33,409 nucleotides of DNA. Source: an uncultured Pelagibacteraceae bacterium (GTDB taxonomy: Bacteria; Pseudomonadota; Alphaproteobacteria; Pelagibacterales; Pelagibacteraceae). The notes under the pieces were generated by a model that was given only the letters and a program-made list of their open reading frames with translations, made no database searches and was not told the DNA's origin. The stretch lies in assembly GCA_902514755.1 (NCBI GenBank), contig CABXRY010000011.1:1-33409 (forward strand), in the 5' to 3' direction. Positions 23,879 through 32,324 of this stretch are shown in pieces (positions within the stretch are counted from its first letter, which is position 1; each line of letters opens with the position of its first letter). The translations under genes and the position numbers were made by a program.

Positions 23879-26164
23879 TTATTTTTTGTAATCAATAACA
23901 TCTGCAGAGTACGCTGCAATAGAAGCTAAATTTATGAGCTCTGAGGTTGAAGATCTTAATGGAGCTATTTCAATAGGTAGCCCTAGGCCAATTAATAAAG
24001 GTCCAATGACTTTTGTATCCCCTAATGTTTTCATCATTTTATAAGATATTGCTGCACTATGTTGTCCAGGCATAATTAATATATTTGCTTTACCAACAAT
24101 TCTTGAGAAAGGATAAAGTTCTTCATATTCAGCATTTAAGGCAACGTCTGGCTGCATATCTCCATCAAATTCAAAATCTACATTCTTTTCTTTTAAAATT
24201 TCTACTGCCTTTCTTATGTGTTTCGTCCGACTTGTTAGAGGTTGGCCAAATGTAGAGTGAGATACAAACGCTACCTTAGGTTCAAATCCAAACAATCTTA
24301 CTACTCTTGCAGTAGAAATTGCTATTTCAGCCAGTTGTTCAGAAGTTGGGTATTCGTGAACACTAGTATCTCCTACAAAAATAGTTTTACCTTTGTAAAC
24401 AACCATGTTTAGTCCAAACATGATTTCTCCATCTCTCACATCAACTACTTGTTTTATTTTATCAAAAGAAGCCCCAAATCGTCTTGTATTACCGGTAACG
24501 GCACCATCTGCATCCCCACAAGCAACCATGCTAGCAGCCCATACAACTCTGTCATTTCGAACCATTCTATCACAATCCCTCTCTAACAAACCTTGTTCTC
24601 TCTGTAATTTTTGAAACAAATAGTTCACATATTTTTTTCGCTTTTCCTCATCTTTAGAATTAACAATTTCAATGTTAAAGTTTTCACTGTAACCGATATT
24701 TTTTATTTGCTCCTTAATTTTTTCTTTCTTACCGATTAATATAGGAATACCTAATTTAGAATTTTTAAAAGCAATTGCTGCTTTAAGTGTATTTTCATCT
24801 TCGCCATCAGCAAATACAATTCTTTTTTGATTTTTTTTAATATAAGAATTTATACCCTGCATAATAGTAACTGTAGGATCCAATCTTTGTTTGAGTTGTT
24901 CTTTATATAAATCAAAGTCATCAATATCTTTTCTTGCAACCCCACTATCCATTGCAGCTTTTGCAACAGCTGCAGGGATTATACTTATTAATCTTGGATC
25001 AAATGTAGAAGGTATTATGTAATCTTTCCCATAATGTGGTCTTTCTCCACCCATAGCAGCAACAACTTCATCAGGAACATCTTCTCTTGCAAGTTTAGCA
25101 ATTGCTTGGGCAGCTGCAACTTTCATTTCCTCATTAATTGTTTTTGATCTAACATCTAAAGCTCCTCTAAAAATGTATGGAAAGCCAATTAAATTGTTTA
25201 CTTGATTAGAATAATCAGATCTTCCAGTTGCAACTATTGCATCATCTCTTACTTCATAAATTTCTTCAGGGGTGATCTCTGGATCAGGATTAGCACAAGC
25301 AAAAATTATAGGATTTTTTGCCATTTTTTTTACCTGTTCTTTTTTTAAAGCTCCTTTTGCAGACAAGCCTAAAAATACATCCGCGCCAACTATTACTTCA
25401 TCGAGAGTTCTAAGTTTCGTTTCATTTGCATGCTTAGACTTCCATTGATTTACTCCTTCAGATCTACCTTTATATATTACGCCTTTTCTATCCAGCATAA
25501 TCAAGTTTTCATTTTGTACTCCTGAATTTATAAATAAATCTGCACATGCTTGAGCTGAAGCTCCCGCTCCATTAACGACAACTTTTATTTCTTTTATTGA
25601 TTTTCCACTAATGTCCAATGCATTTATTAATGCAGCAGTTGTAATTATTGCAGTTCCATGTTGATCGTCATGAAAAACAGGTATATCTAAAATTTCTTTT
25701 AATTTTTCCTCAATTATAAAACAATCTGGAGCCGCAATATCTTCCAGGTTAATTCCACCAAAGCTAGGAGCAAAATTTTTAATTGAATTAATAATTTCAT
25801 TTGCATCTGAGCAATCTATTTCAAGATCTATCGAGTCAATATCTGCAAATCTTTTGAATAATACAGCTTTACCCTCCATAACTGGTTTTGAAGCAAGTGC
25901 TCCTAAATTTCCCATTCCTAGAATTGCAGATCCATTGCTAATGACAGCTACCAGGTTACCTTTACTAGTATAATCATAAGCATGGTCTGGGTTTTCACTA
26001 ATCTTTCTTACAGGAGCTGCAACACCTGGAGAATAAGCTAAAGCTAGATCTCTCTTAGTAGTCATGTTTTTAGAGGAGATAACTTCTATCTTTCCAGGCT
26101 TTTTATATTTGTGAAAATCTAAAGCCTCTTTATCTGTGTAATGATCAATCTTTGTTTTTTTCAT
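23879..26164 (-). CDS. maeB: NADP-dependent malic enzyme with C-terminal phosphotransacetylase-like domain
   Basis: It decarboxylates malate to pyruvate with NADP+, linking the TCA cycle to pyruvate and NADPH supply. The 761 residues equal the long MaeB type (E. coli 759). The malic-enzyme half (1-430) shows 'LALAYSPGVAAPVRKI', 'GNLVAVISNGSAILGMGNLGALASKPVMEGKAVLFKRFADID' and 'DIPVFHDDQHGTAII', then the nucleotide loop 'VVNGAGASAQACADLF'. The phosphotransacetylase-like half (440-761) has 'RIVFADGEDENTLKAA' and 'FVGDTSVHEYPTSEQLAEIA'; in known MaeB it is regulatory (acetyl-CoA) rather than catalytic. It is transcribed divergently from murJ with a 50-nt gap. Confidence 0.96.
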   Translation of the reverse strand: MKKTKIDHYTDKEALDFHKYKKPGKIEVISSKNMTTKRDLALAYSPGVAAPVRKISENPDHAYDYTSKGNLVAVISNGSAILGMGNLGALASKPVMEGKAVLFKRFADIDSIDLEIDCSDANEIINSIKNFAPSFGGINLEDIAAPDCFIIEEKLKEILDIPVFHDDQHGTAIITTAALINALDISGKSIKEIKVVVNGAGASAQACADLFINSGVQNENLIMLDRKGVIYKGRSEGVNQWKSKHANETKLRTLDEVIVGADVFLGLSAKGALKKEQVKKMAKNPIIFACANPDPEITPEEIYEVRDDAIVATGRSDYSNQVNNLIGFPYIFRGALDVRSKTINEEMKVAAAQAIAKLAREDVPDEVVAAMGGERPHYGKDYIIPSTFDPRLISIIPAAVAKAAMDSGVARKDIDDFDLYKEQLKQRLDPTVTIMQGINSYIKKNQKRIVFADGEDENTLKAAIAFKNSKLGIPILIGKKEKIKEQIKNIGYSENFNIEIVNSKDEEKRKKYVNYLFQKLQREQGLLERDCDRMVRNDRVVWAASMVACGDADGAVTGNTRRFGASFDKIKQVVDVRDGEIMFGLNMVVYKGKTIFVGDTSVHEYPTSEQLAEIAISTARVVRLFGFEPKVAFVSHSTFGQPLTSRTKHIRKAVEILKEKNVDFEFDGDMQPDVALNAEYEELYPFSRIVGKANILIMPGQHSAAISYKMMKTLGDTKVIGPLLIGLGLPIEIAPLRSSTSELINLASIAAYSADVIDYKK

Positions 26165-26171
26165 TTGGGTT

Positions 26172-26197
26172 AATTAGGTATACAATTAAGGTATAAT
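26172..26197. promoter_or_regulatory. Near-repeat and -10 element in the maeB/murJ divergent gap
   Basis: AATTAGGTATA (26172-26182) is followed one base later by AATTAAGGTATA (26184-26195). The second copy runs into TATAAT (26192-26197), a plausible plus-strand -10 for murJ, 17 nt before its ATG. No good -35 is seen. This 50-nt gap must hold the control signals for both genes. Confidence 0.35.
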
Positions 26198-26214
26198 TAA
26201 GACTAATATGATTT

Positions 26215-27744
26215 ATGAATTTACTTAAGTCAACAGGCACATTCGGATTTTTTACCCTATCAAGCAGAATACTTGGATACTTAAGAGATATTCTTATTGC
26301 TATTTTTCTTGGTACTGGAACTTTAGCAGATGCTTTTTTTGTTGCTTTTAGAATTCCTAACACTTTTAGAAGACTATTTTCAGAAGGAACTTTTAATGCT
26401 GCTTTTGTTCCCAGTTATACTGATGAAATTGTAAAGGGAAAAAAATCATCTAATAAATTTGCTAACGATATTTTTAATTTATTATTTTTAGGTTTATTTT
26501 TTTTATTACTTGTTGTGCAAATTTTTATGCCAGCATTTGTATCAATTATTGCCCCTGGTTTTGTTGATGATACTGAAAAAATGGAGCTAGCGATAAATTT
26601 AACAAGAATAACATTTCCATTTTTATTTTTTATCTGTTTAGCTTCATTTTTTTCAGCGATCTTAAACTCACATAATAAATTTGGAGTAGCATCAGCGGTT
26701 CCAATAATATTAAATATAGTTTTAGTTGGAATTTTATTATTTTCTAAAACACTAGGAGATGAGCTTGTTTATTATTTATCCTATGGTGTTTCATCATCAG
26801 GATTATTACAATTAATTTTTTTAAGCATATTTGTAAAAAAATATTACACTTTAAAATTTAATTTTAAAATTAACGTAAATGACAAAGTAAAATTTTTTTT
26901 TAAAAAACTTTTGCCAAGTATTTTTTCATCAGGCGTTACACAAATTAATATTCTAGTTGGAACTATTATTGCTTCTTTTCAAGCAAGTGCAGTTTCTTAT
27001 CTTTATTATGCAGATAGGATATATCAAATAAACTTAGCTATAGCTGGAATTGCAATTGGTGTTGTTATACTTCCTCAACTTTCAAAGCATGTTAAAGCAA
27101 AAAGAAAAGATAAAATTTTATTAATTCAAAATAAAGCTTTAGAATTAAGCCTACTTCTTAGTCTACCAGCATCTGCAGCTTTGTTGATTGGTTCTGAGGA
27201 AATTATTTCAGCTTTATTTGGTTATGGTTCATTTGATGAGTTTTCAGTATTAAACTCCAGTAAAGCTCTGTATTATTTTGCATTAGGCTTGCCTGCTTTT
27301 TCTTTAATCAAAGTTTTTTCAAGCTTCTTTTTTGCTAATCATGATACTAAAATACCATTTTATATTTCGCTTATTTCTGTTTTAGTTAATATTGTAATTA
27401 GTATTTCTTATTTTAGTGAAATTGGTTTCATCATTATTCCTATCGCCACAACAATTTCATCCTGGTTAAATGCGTTATTACTGATTATCTTTCTAAAGAA
27501 TAAGAATCTATTTTCTTTTAATAATATATTTCTAATAAATTTAATAAAAATATCTGGAGCATCTATATTAATGGCTTTATTTTTTAATTTTTTAATTACA
27601 TATTTTCAAAAAGAATTAGCATTTGATCAAAATATAAAATCATTTTATCTTATCTTAACTGTTGTATTAAGTCTTTTATTTTACTTAATAATTTCATATT
27701 TGATCAAAGCTTTTAAAATGAATGATTTTAAATTAAAGTATTAG
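26215..27744 (+). CDS. murJ: Lipid II flippase MurJ
   Basis: MurJ (MOP superfamily, MviN) moves lipid-linked peptidoglycan precursor across the inner membrane. It has 509 residues (E. coli 511) with about 14 hydrophobic segments. The N-terminus '[58 protein letters not shown]' is diagnostic and carries the arginines used for lipid II binding. '[29 protein letters not shown]' and '[12 protein letters not shown]' are also typical. TrpS follows after 4 nt. With dapB, the L,D-transpeptidase-like and the Bax-like genes it is part of the cell-wall complement in this window. Confidence 0.96.
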   Translation: MNLLKSTGTFGFFTLSSRILGYLRDILIAIFLGTGTLADAFFVAFRIPNTFRRLFSEGTFNAAFVPSYTDEIVKGKKSSNKFANDIFNLLFLGLFFLLLVVQIFMPAFVSIIAPGFVDDTEKMELAINLTRITFPFLFFICLASFFSAILNSHNKFGVASAVPIILNIVLVGILLFSKTLGDELVYYLSYGVSSSGLLQLIFLSIFVKKYYTLKFNFKINVNDKVKFFFKKLLPSIFSSGVTQINILVGTIIASFQASAVSYLYYADRIYQINLAIAGIAIGVVILPQLSKHVKAKRKDKILLIQNKALELSLLLSLPASAALLIGSEEIISALFGYGSFDEFSVLNSSKALYYFALGLPAFSLIKVFSSFFFANHDTKIPFYISLISVLVNIVISISYFSEIGFIIIPIATTISSWLNALLLIIFLKNKNLFSFNNIFLINLIKISGASILMALFFNFLITYFQKELAFDQNIKSFYLILTVVLSLLFYLIISYLIKAFKMNDFKLKY

Positions 27745-27748
27745 CGAT

Positions 27749-28750
27749 ATGGGTAAAAAAATTTTTTCAGGAGTACAGCCTACAGGAAATTTACATTTAG
27801 GAAACTATTTAGGGGCTATTAAAAATTTTGTATCACTTAACAATGATACTGAAAATGAATGCATTTTTTGTGTTGTTGATCTTCATGCTATTACAGTTAA
27901 ACAAGACTCAAAAGAATTAAGAAATAATATTAGAGAAACTGTTGCTACTTTTATTGCAAGTGGAATAAATCCAAAAAAAAGTATAATTTTTAACCAATCG
28001 CAAGTCTCAGCCCATGCAGAAGGTGCTTGGATTTTAAGCTGTGTTGCAAGAATGGGTTGGTTAAATAGAATGACACAATTTAAAGAAAAAGCTGGCAAAG
28101 ATAAAGAAAAAGCCAGTATAGGCCTATATTCATATCCTGTCCTTATGGCAGCTGATATTTTGTTATATGATGCAACCCATGTACCCGTTGGAGATGATCA
28201 AAAACAACATCTAGAATTATGCAGAGATATTGCACAAAAATTTAATAATGACTTTGAAGTAGATAATTTTTTACAAGTCCCAGAACCTTTAATACAAAAA
28301 GAGTTTTCTAGAATTATGAGTTTAAAAGATGGATTAAAAAAAATGAGTAAATCTGAATTATCTGATTTAAGTAGAATAAATTTAACAGATAATAAAGATC
28401 AAATAATTAATAAAATTAAGAAAGCTAAAACAGATCCAATGCCAATGCCTGATGATTTGCAAGAGTTAGATAAAAGACCGGAAGCTAAAAATTTATTGGG
28501 GATCTATTCAAGTCTTACTAATACTACCTTAGAAAAATCTATAGAAAATTTTTCTGGAAAAAATTTTTCTGAATTTAAAGAGAGTTTGTCTAAAATTTTA
28601 GTAAATAAAATTGAACCAATATCAATTGAAATAAAAAAATTGCTAGCGGATCAAAAATATTTAGATCAAATTCTTCTAGAAGGAGTTGAAAAAGCAAATT
28701 TAATTGCTTCAAAAAAAATAAAAAAAATGAAGGAAATAGTGGGTTTTTAG
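27749..28750 (+). CDS. trpS: Tryptophanyl-tRNA synthetase
   Basis: TrpS charges tRNA-Trp. It has 333 residues (E. coli 334). The class I signature is '[11 protein letters not shown]' (13-23, the HIGH equivalent). KMSKS is exact at 198-202. 'DLHAITV' and '[27 protein letters not shown]' are typical bacterial TrpS blocks; '[12 protein letters not shown]' is the C-terminal variant of the usual 'TDS' element. It is cotranscribed with murJ (4-nt gap). A 52-nt gap then separates it from the NfuA-like gene. Confidence 0.97.
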   Translation: MGKKIFSGVQPTGNLHLGNYLGAIKNFVSLNNDTENECIFCVVDLHAITVKQDSKELRNNIRETVATFIASGINPKKSIIFNQSQVSAHAEGAWILSCVARMGWLNRMTQFKEKAGKDKEKASIGLYSYPVLMAADILLYDATHVPVGDDQKQHLELCRDIAQKFNNDFEVDNFLQVPEPLIQKEFSRIMSLKDGLKKMSKSELSDLSRINLTDNKDQIINKIKKAKTDPMPMPDDLQELDKRPEAKNLLGIYSSLTNTTLEKSIENFSGKNFSEFKESLSKILVNKIEPISIEIKKLLADQKYLDQILLEGVEKANLIASKKIKKMKEIVGF

Positions 28751-28802
28751 TAAATTCTATTATCAAGTTTGAATTTTTCAAATATTAACTATAAATATTC
28801 TT

Positions 28803-29342
28803 ATGTTCGTTCAAACTGAAGTTACTCCAAACCCAAATTCTTTGAAATTTTTACCGGGAAAAAAGGTTTCAAATAGTGGTCCATTCGAAATTACAAAAAA
28901 GGATGGTATAAAAAATGATTTAGTAAGAAATATTCTTTCAATTAATGGTGTTGAGGGAGTTTTCTTGGGAGAAGATTTCATTTCGGTTAATAAAAATGAT
29001 GAAATAAAATGGGAAGAAATAAAACATATAGTAATTTCATTAATTAATGACTTTTATTCTGATGGAAAAGAATTTGTAATAGACCAAAATGTAGAACAGT
29101 CCGATGATAATTTAGATGAAATTGAGCAAAAAATAGTCAAAATTTTAGATCAAAAGATAAGACCAGCTGTAGCTAGAGACGGGGGAGATATTAAGTTTAA
29201 AGAATTTAAAAATGGCGTAGTAAAAGTTCAGTTACAAGGAAGCTGTTCAGGATGTCCTAGCTCTACAATGACATTGAAACAAGGTGTTCAAAATCTTCTT
29301 TGTCATTATCTGCCTGAAGTTAAAGAAGTAATAGCAATTTAA
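28803..29342 (+). CDS. NfuA/Nfu-type iron-sulfur scaffold protein
   Basis: A 179-residue Fe-S carrier of the alphaproteobacterial/mitochondrial Nfu1 type. The Nfu N-terminal domain is 'FVQTEVTPNPNSLKFLPGKKV' at 2-22. The C-terminal NifU-like domain contains 'IRPAVARDGGDIKFKEF' and 'GSCSGCPSSTMTLKQGVQNLL', with the cluster-binding CxxC at 148 and 151. It passes clusters to client enzymes; MiaB and Nth in this window are examples of Fe-S proteins but no specific link is shown. In the 52-nt gap upstream a weak promoter-like pair TTGAAT (28769-28774) and TATAAA (28790-28795) has a short 15-nt spacer and overlaps a 6-bp inverted repeat. Confidence 0.94.
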   Translation: MFVQTEVTPNPNSLKFLPGKKVSNSGPFEITKKDGIKNDLVRNILSINGVEGVFLGEDFISVNKNDEIKWEEIKHIVISLINDFYSDGKEFVIDQNVEQSDDNLDEIEQKIVKILDQKIRPAVARDGGDIKFKEFKNGVVKVQLQGSCSGCPSSTMTLKQGVQNLLCHYLPEVKEVIAI

Positions 29343-29351
29343 ACTTAATTT

Positions 29352-30491
29352 ATGAGAGTTAAATCAACCAAAAAAATTAAATCAAAATTTAAAAATTCCA
29401 ATCAATTGGAATTAAAGTTTAGAGAAAACATAAAAAATAAAAAAAACACTGATAGTGAATATAATAAAAGTTTTAATGCTATTTCTAGAATATTTTTAAG
29501 TAGCTTTGTAATAATTTCTTTTTTTTACATAACACCAATCTTTATTAATTTTGCCGATAAAAACTTTAATAACAAAGAATTTAAAAATAATTCAAAAAAA
29601 ATTTTAGCCTACACTTTAAATGGTAAAAACCAAAAAACAAAAGATAATGAAAATTTAGCAGAGGAAGATTTATTATTTGATATTTTTAGTTTAAATGATT
29701 TAGAAACAGATTCAGTAAGACTTAGTGCTGCTACGATAAAGCAATTATTTGAGGATACTAATTATAGTCTTAAAGATGTTAGAAAAAACAAACTAGTAAA
29801 ACCTGTAGCCTTAACTTTGTTGCCTCAAGAAATTAAAATGATTGAAAATACTAAAAAAAGAAAAGAATTTTTTATTCAAATCGTTTTACCTTTGATAGTT
29901 AAAGAAAATAACAATATCAGAATAGATAGAAAAACTCTTTTCAGGGTAATTAACAAAAGTAATAATAGTGTTGCAGAGAAGCAGTGGCTTGAAAAAAAAT
30001 ATAAACAGTATGGAGTAAAATCAGGAGATTTATCATCATTAAAAGTTAGAATGGATGAAATACCTGTTTCATTAGCCATAGCGCAAGCAGCAAAAGAAAC
30101 TGGATGGGGTACCTCAAGATTTGCTCAGGAGGGTAATGCTTTATTTGGACAATGGACATGGTCCGGAGAAGGGTTGAAACCTAAAGATGCTGATGCTGAT
30201 AAAGGCCACAAAGTAATGAAATTTAACGTTCTGCAGGCTTCTGTTAGAGCTTATCAAAGAAATTTAAATACACATAGAACTTACAGAGAATTTAGAAAAG
30301 CTAGAGCAGAACTAAGAGATCTAAATAAACCACTAGACAGTATGGAGCTTTCAAAATATTTAAATAAGTATGCTGAAACAGGCAATCAATACGTTGAAGT
30401 ATTACAAAAAATCATAAAGCAAAATAATTTAAAAGATTTTGATGATGCCAGATTGTTGCCATCAAGTGGTGATCTTGAAAGTCTTATTTAA
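29352..30491 (+). CDS. Bax-like membrane-anchored N-acetylglucosaminidase
   Basis: A 379-residue protein. A basic cytoplasmic N-terminus (1-44) precedes one membrane helix (about 45-67) and a periplasmic part. The glucosaminidase (GH73-like) domain runs from about 205: 'KQYGVKSGDLSSLKVRMDEIPVSLAIAQAAKETGWGTSRFAQEGNALFGQWTW', with Glu249 the probable catalytic acid. 'GHKVMKFNVLQASVRAYQRNLNTHRTYREFRKARAELR' and 'KYAETGNQYVEVLQKII' match E. coli Bax. It should cut glycan strands of peptidoglycan. It starts 9 nt after the Nfu gene and its stop shares TTAA (30488-30491) with the convergent deacetylase gene. Confidence 0.9.
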   Translation: MRVKSTKKIKSKFKNSNQLELKFRENIKNKKNTDSEYNKSFNAISRIFLSSFVIISFFYITPIFINFADKNFNNKEFKNNSKKILAYTLNGKNQKTKDNENLAEEDLLFDIFSLNDLETDSVRLSAATIKQLFEDTNYSLKDVRKNKLVKPVALTLLPQEIKMIENTKKRKEFFIQIVLPLIVKENNNIRIDRKTLFRVINKSNNSVAEKQWLEKKYKQYGVKSGDLSSLKVRMDEIPVSLAIAQAAKETGWGTSRFAQEGNALFGQWTWSGEGLKPKDADADKGHKVMKFNVLQASVRAYQRNLNTHRTYREFRKARAELRDLNKPLDSMELSKYLNKYAETGNQYVEVLQKIIKQNNLKDFDDARLLPSSGDLESLI

Positions 30492-31549
30492 TTTTCTTTA
30501 ATTGGAAATTGAATACCAAACCATCTCCATTTACCATTATCGTTCAAAGAGCAATTTATTCTTCCTCTTCTAGGCACGAAAGGTTCTCTAAATGCAATAG
30601 TTAAAGTATAATTAGAAAAATTAGTCTTTGATTTTTCCCATTTATTTCCTTCATTTGAATAACAATTAATTTTATCTAAATTTTTTTGTTCTTTAAAAAA
30701 TTTTACTATAAATTTAGGTGGATTATTTTTTCGAGATAAATATTTTTCCTTTGGAAAAATTTCTTTATACTCTAACGGAAAATAATTTATTATTGATTTA
30801 AATCTTTTCAGTTCACCATATTTTTCATTAATTGGAAATCTTGGTAATTCAAACTTGTCTTTATTAAGATCTATTACTCCTGAATGTTGTCCAAAAGCAA
30901 ATTTAAAGTTTTTAGAAACATAATTTCTCATAAATTTTGAGTATTCACCAAATGGGTAGGAAAATAAGTTTGGAATATAACCCAATTCTTTTAAAAATAT
31001 TTTGTTAGCTTTTTCTATATCTGAAATGAATTGATCGTTAGTTTCATGAATTAAATAATCATGAGTGTGGGAATGATGACCAATAAAAGCAAAATCTTCT
31101 GACTCAACTTCTCTTATTTGACTCCAAGTCATATATCCTCTTTTACCAACGGGTTCGGTTGAAACGAATAAGATAAATGGAATTTTATTTTTTTTGATAA
31201 AAGGCCAGGCTTCTTGATAAAAAGAAAGAAATGCGTCATCAATAGTTATAAGTATTTCTTTGTTGATTTTTGGAGTACTAAACATATTCTCAAATTCTTT
31301 AGGGTTATTAAATTTATAATTAGACTCTTTGATTATCTCTATTTGTTGTTTAAAAATATCCATCTGAATATTTGTTGAAGGATACTTAGACTCATTAAAA
31401 CGATGATACATTATTGATAAAATACCCTCATCATCTGAATAATATTTGATATTATTTTCATCTGAATTAGAACTTAGATTAGAAAATAAAATAAAAATGA
31501 ATAAACTTATTATTGATGTTGTTAATGAAAAAATATTTTTGATGCTCAT
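30488..31549 (-). CDS. Polysaccharide deacetylase-family protein with C-terminal beta domain
   Basis: A 353-residue predicted exported protein. The signal segment is at about 5-24. The NodB-type (CE4) domain shows 'ILSIMYHRF' (43-51), 'EILITIDDAFLSF' with Asp104-Asp105, the metal histidines in 'GHHSHTHDYL' (157-166) and 'FSYPFGEYS'. The last 90 or so residues, with paired Cys and 'GKWRWFGIQFPI', form a separate domain of unknown role. Substrate might be peptidoglycan or an exopolysaccharide; the convergent Bax-like gene favours the wall but does not prove it. The ATG is needed for the signal peptide, which makes a 53-nt head-to-head overlap with tsaB. Confidence 0.88.
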   Translation of the reverse strand: MSIKNIFSLTTSIISLFIFILFSNLSSNSDENNIKYYSDDEGILSIMYHRFNESKYPSTNIQMDIFKQQIEIIKESNYKFNNPKEFENMFSTPKINKEILITIDDAFLSFYQEAWPFIKKNKIPFILFVSTEPVGKRGYMTWSQIREVESEDFAFIGHHSHTHDYLIHETNDQFISDIEKANKIFLKELGYIPNLFSYPFGEYSKFMRNYVSKNFKFAFGQHSGVIDLNKDKFELPRFPINEKYGELKRFKSIINYFPLEYKEIFPKEKYLSRKNNPPKFIVKFFKEQKNLDKINCYSNEGNKWEKSKTNFSNYTLTIAFREPFVPRRGRINCSLNDNGKWRWFGIQFPIKEN

Positions 31550-31883
31550 TACTAATAAGAATATTTATAATATTACTTACAATAATACTAAAATTAATTA
31601 TGAAAAATTAACCATGATTATTGATGATTTCTTAAAAACAAAAGGTTTAAAAGTAGATGATATTAATAAGATTTACATCAATATAGGGCCAGGAAGCTTT
31701 GTGGGTATAAGAAACTCATTATCAGTAGTTAAAGCTTTCAATATTGCAAAAAAGATAGATTACTATTGTTATAGTTTTGAAGATTTTAAAGGTGAAAAAA
31801 ATATTACTTATGAAAACATCCCTAATTTATGCGATAAATTTAAAATAAAAAAAAATTTGATTAATCCTATTTATATAAGTTAA
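31497..31883 (+). CDS. tsaB: Short TsaB-like protein (tRNA t6A biosynthesis)
   Basis: TsaB partners TsaD and TsaE to make N6-threonylcarbamoyl-adenosine on ANN-decoding tRNAs. The family start lies at the ATG at 31497 ('MNKLIIDVVNEKIFLML'); a longer frame to 31446 adds non-family sequence. The signature 'INIGPGSFVGIRNSLSVVKAFNIA' (62-85) matches the TsaB 'GPGSFTGLRIGLA' block. At 128 residues it lacks most of the second lobe (E. coli TsaB 231), and the usual 'DTS' near the start reads 'DVV'. No leftover sequence is available for a frameshifted tail, because fur starts 8 nt later. RimI, often next to tsaB, is absent. The first 53 nt overlap the deacetylase gene. Confidence 0.82.
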   Translation: MNKLIIDVVNEKIFLMLITNKNIYNITYNNTKINYEKLTMIIDDFLKTKGLKVDDINKIYINIGPGSFVGIRNSLSVVKAFNIAKKIDYYCYSFEDFKGEKNITYENIPNLCDKFKIKKNLINPIYIS

Positions 31884-31891
31884 AATTAAAT

Positions 31892-32323
31892 ATGTCTGAA
31901 ACAATTGAACAAAAGTGTTTGTCTAAAGGAGTGAAATTAACTGATCAAAGGAAAGTAATAGCTCGAGTTATATCAGAGTCAAAAGAGGCTTATGGTGAGT
32001 CAGATCATCCTGATGTAGATGAATTGTATAATAGAGTATCTAAAATTGATCCAAAGATTAGCATTGCTACTGTCTATAGGACTGTAAAGATATTTGAAGA
32101 AGCTGGAATATTAGCAAAACATGATTTTAAAGGTGGTAAAGCTAGATATGAAGCAATGATAGAAAGTCATCATGATCATTTAATAGATGTCAAGACTGGA
32201 GAAATAATAGAGTTTGTAGATGATGAAATTGAAAAACTTCAAAAAAAAGTTGCAGAAAAACATGGTTATACTTTAGTTGATCATAAGCTTGAATTATATG
32301 GGATAAAAAAAAAATCCCAATAG
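31892..32323 (+). CDS. fur: Fur-family transcriptional regulator (Fur/Mur type)
   Basis: A 143-residue metal-sensing repressor. The winged helix covers 1-85: 'GVKLTDQRKVIARVI', 'DHPDVDELYNRV', 'ISIATVYRTVKIFEEAGILAKHDF'. The dimerisation domain has 'HHDHLIDVKTGEIIEFVDDEIEKLQ' as metal ligands. The structural-zinc CxxC of classical Fur is missing (VKTG in place of C..C), as in alphaproteobacterial Mur (manganese-responsive) and related regulators. Whether it senses iron or manganese cannot be settled here. It sits between tsaB (8 nt) and miaB (1 nt), an order also seen in other alphaproteobacteria. Confidence 0.93.
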   Translation: MSETIEQKCLSKGVKLTDQRKVIARVISESKEAYGESDHPDVDELYNRVSKIDPKISIATVYRTVKIFEEAGILAKHDFKGGKARYEAMIESHHDHLIDVKTGEIIEFVDDEIEKLQKKVAEKHGYTLVDHKLELYGIKKKSQ

Positions 32324-32324
32324 A

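Noticed and set aside
31446..31496. Longer start for tsaB
   Set aside because: The family's N-terminal beta strand begins at the ATG at 31497; the added residues have no match to TsaB.
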